Source of the DNA: Planctomycetaceae bacterium UBA969
GTDB lineage: Bacteria > Planctomycetota > Planctomycetia > Gemmatales > Gemmataceae
Direction: 5' to 3'
Assembly: GCA_002303765.1 (NCBI GenBank)
Contig: DBCB01000312.1
Coordinates: 1 to 5,305, forward strand
DNA: 5,305 nt
This document shows, piece after piece, positions 5,300-5,305 of the stretch. The notes beneath the pieces are model-generated. The model had not been told where the DNA came from. It ran no database searches and saw nothing but the letters and a program-made list of their open reading frames with translations. Within the stretch, counting starts at the first letter, position 1. The number at the start of each line of letters is the position of its first letter. The position numbers and the translations under genes were made by a program.

Positions 5300-5305
5300 A
5301 ACATT

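Overview
The window reads as chromosomal DNA from a bacterium, most likely a planctomycete with modest GC. This rests on the protein types: an ABC-2 permease whose C-terminal linker resembles the planctomycete permease/CPBP-protease fusions, and a short TPR protein of a form I associate with planctomycetes. The lineage is inferred from remembered family resemblance, not from a marker gene. Every convincing gene lies on the minus strand, so transcription runs from high to low coordinates.

In transcription order: the right edge (5305 to 5182) holds what may be the right half of the terminator of an unseen upstream gene. A good sigma-70-type promoter follows, with a perfect 15-bp dyad over its -10 box. 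It drives a 145-residue cytoplasmic TPR protein (5181-4744). A 251-bp intergenic stretch follows (4743-4493). It carries three inverted repeats, a pair of near-identical direct repeats and a candidate promoter. Four closely spaced co-directional genes come next, with gaps of 20, 78 and 32 bp and no convincing terminator: a class I glutamine amidotransferase-like protein of the peptidase C26/PuuD family (4492-3734), a divergent AnmK-family (anhydro-N-acetylmuramic acid kinase) protein (3713-2535), a calcineurin-like metallophosphoesterase (2456-1560), and an ABC-2/NatB-like permease (1527 to beyond base 1). The permease is cut by the left window edge.

The most notable point is that two adjacent genes encode apparently intact proteins whose catalytic residues are substituted. 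The C26 protein has Gly at the nucleophile Cys position and Gln at the triad Glu position. The AnmK-like protein has lost the catalytic Asp, the N-terminal SGTSxDG signature and the HGQT motif. Both reading frames are complete, both have good ribosome binding sites, and they are only 20 bp apart. They look like a co-expressed pair of pseudoenzymes rather than decaying genes. Both parent families can be linked to cell-wall fragments or gamma-glutamyl compounds, so a shared sensing or scaffolding role is possible, but that is speculation. The metallophosphoesterase downstream keeps all its metal ligands and should be active. I see no RNA genes, mobile elements or CRISPR arrays.
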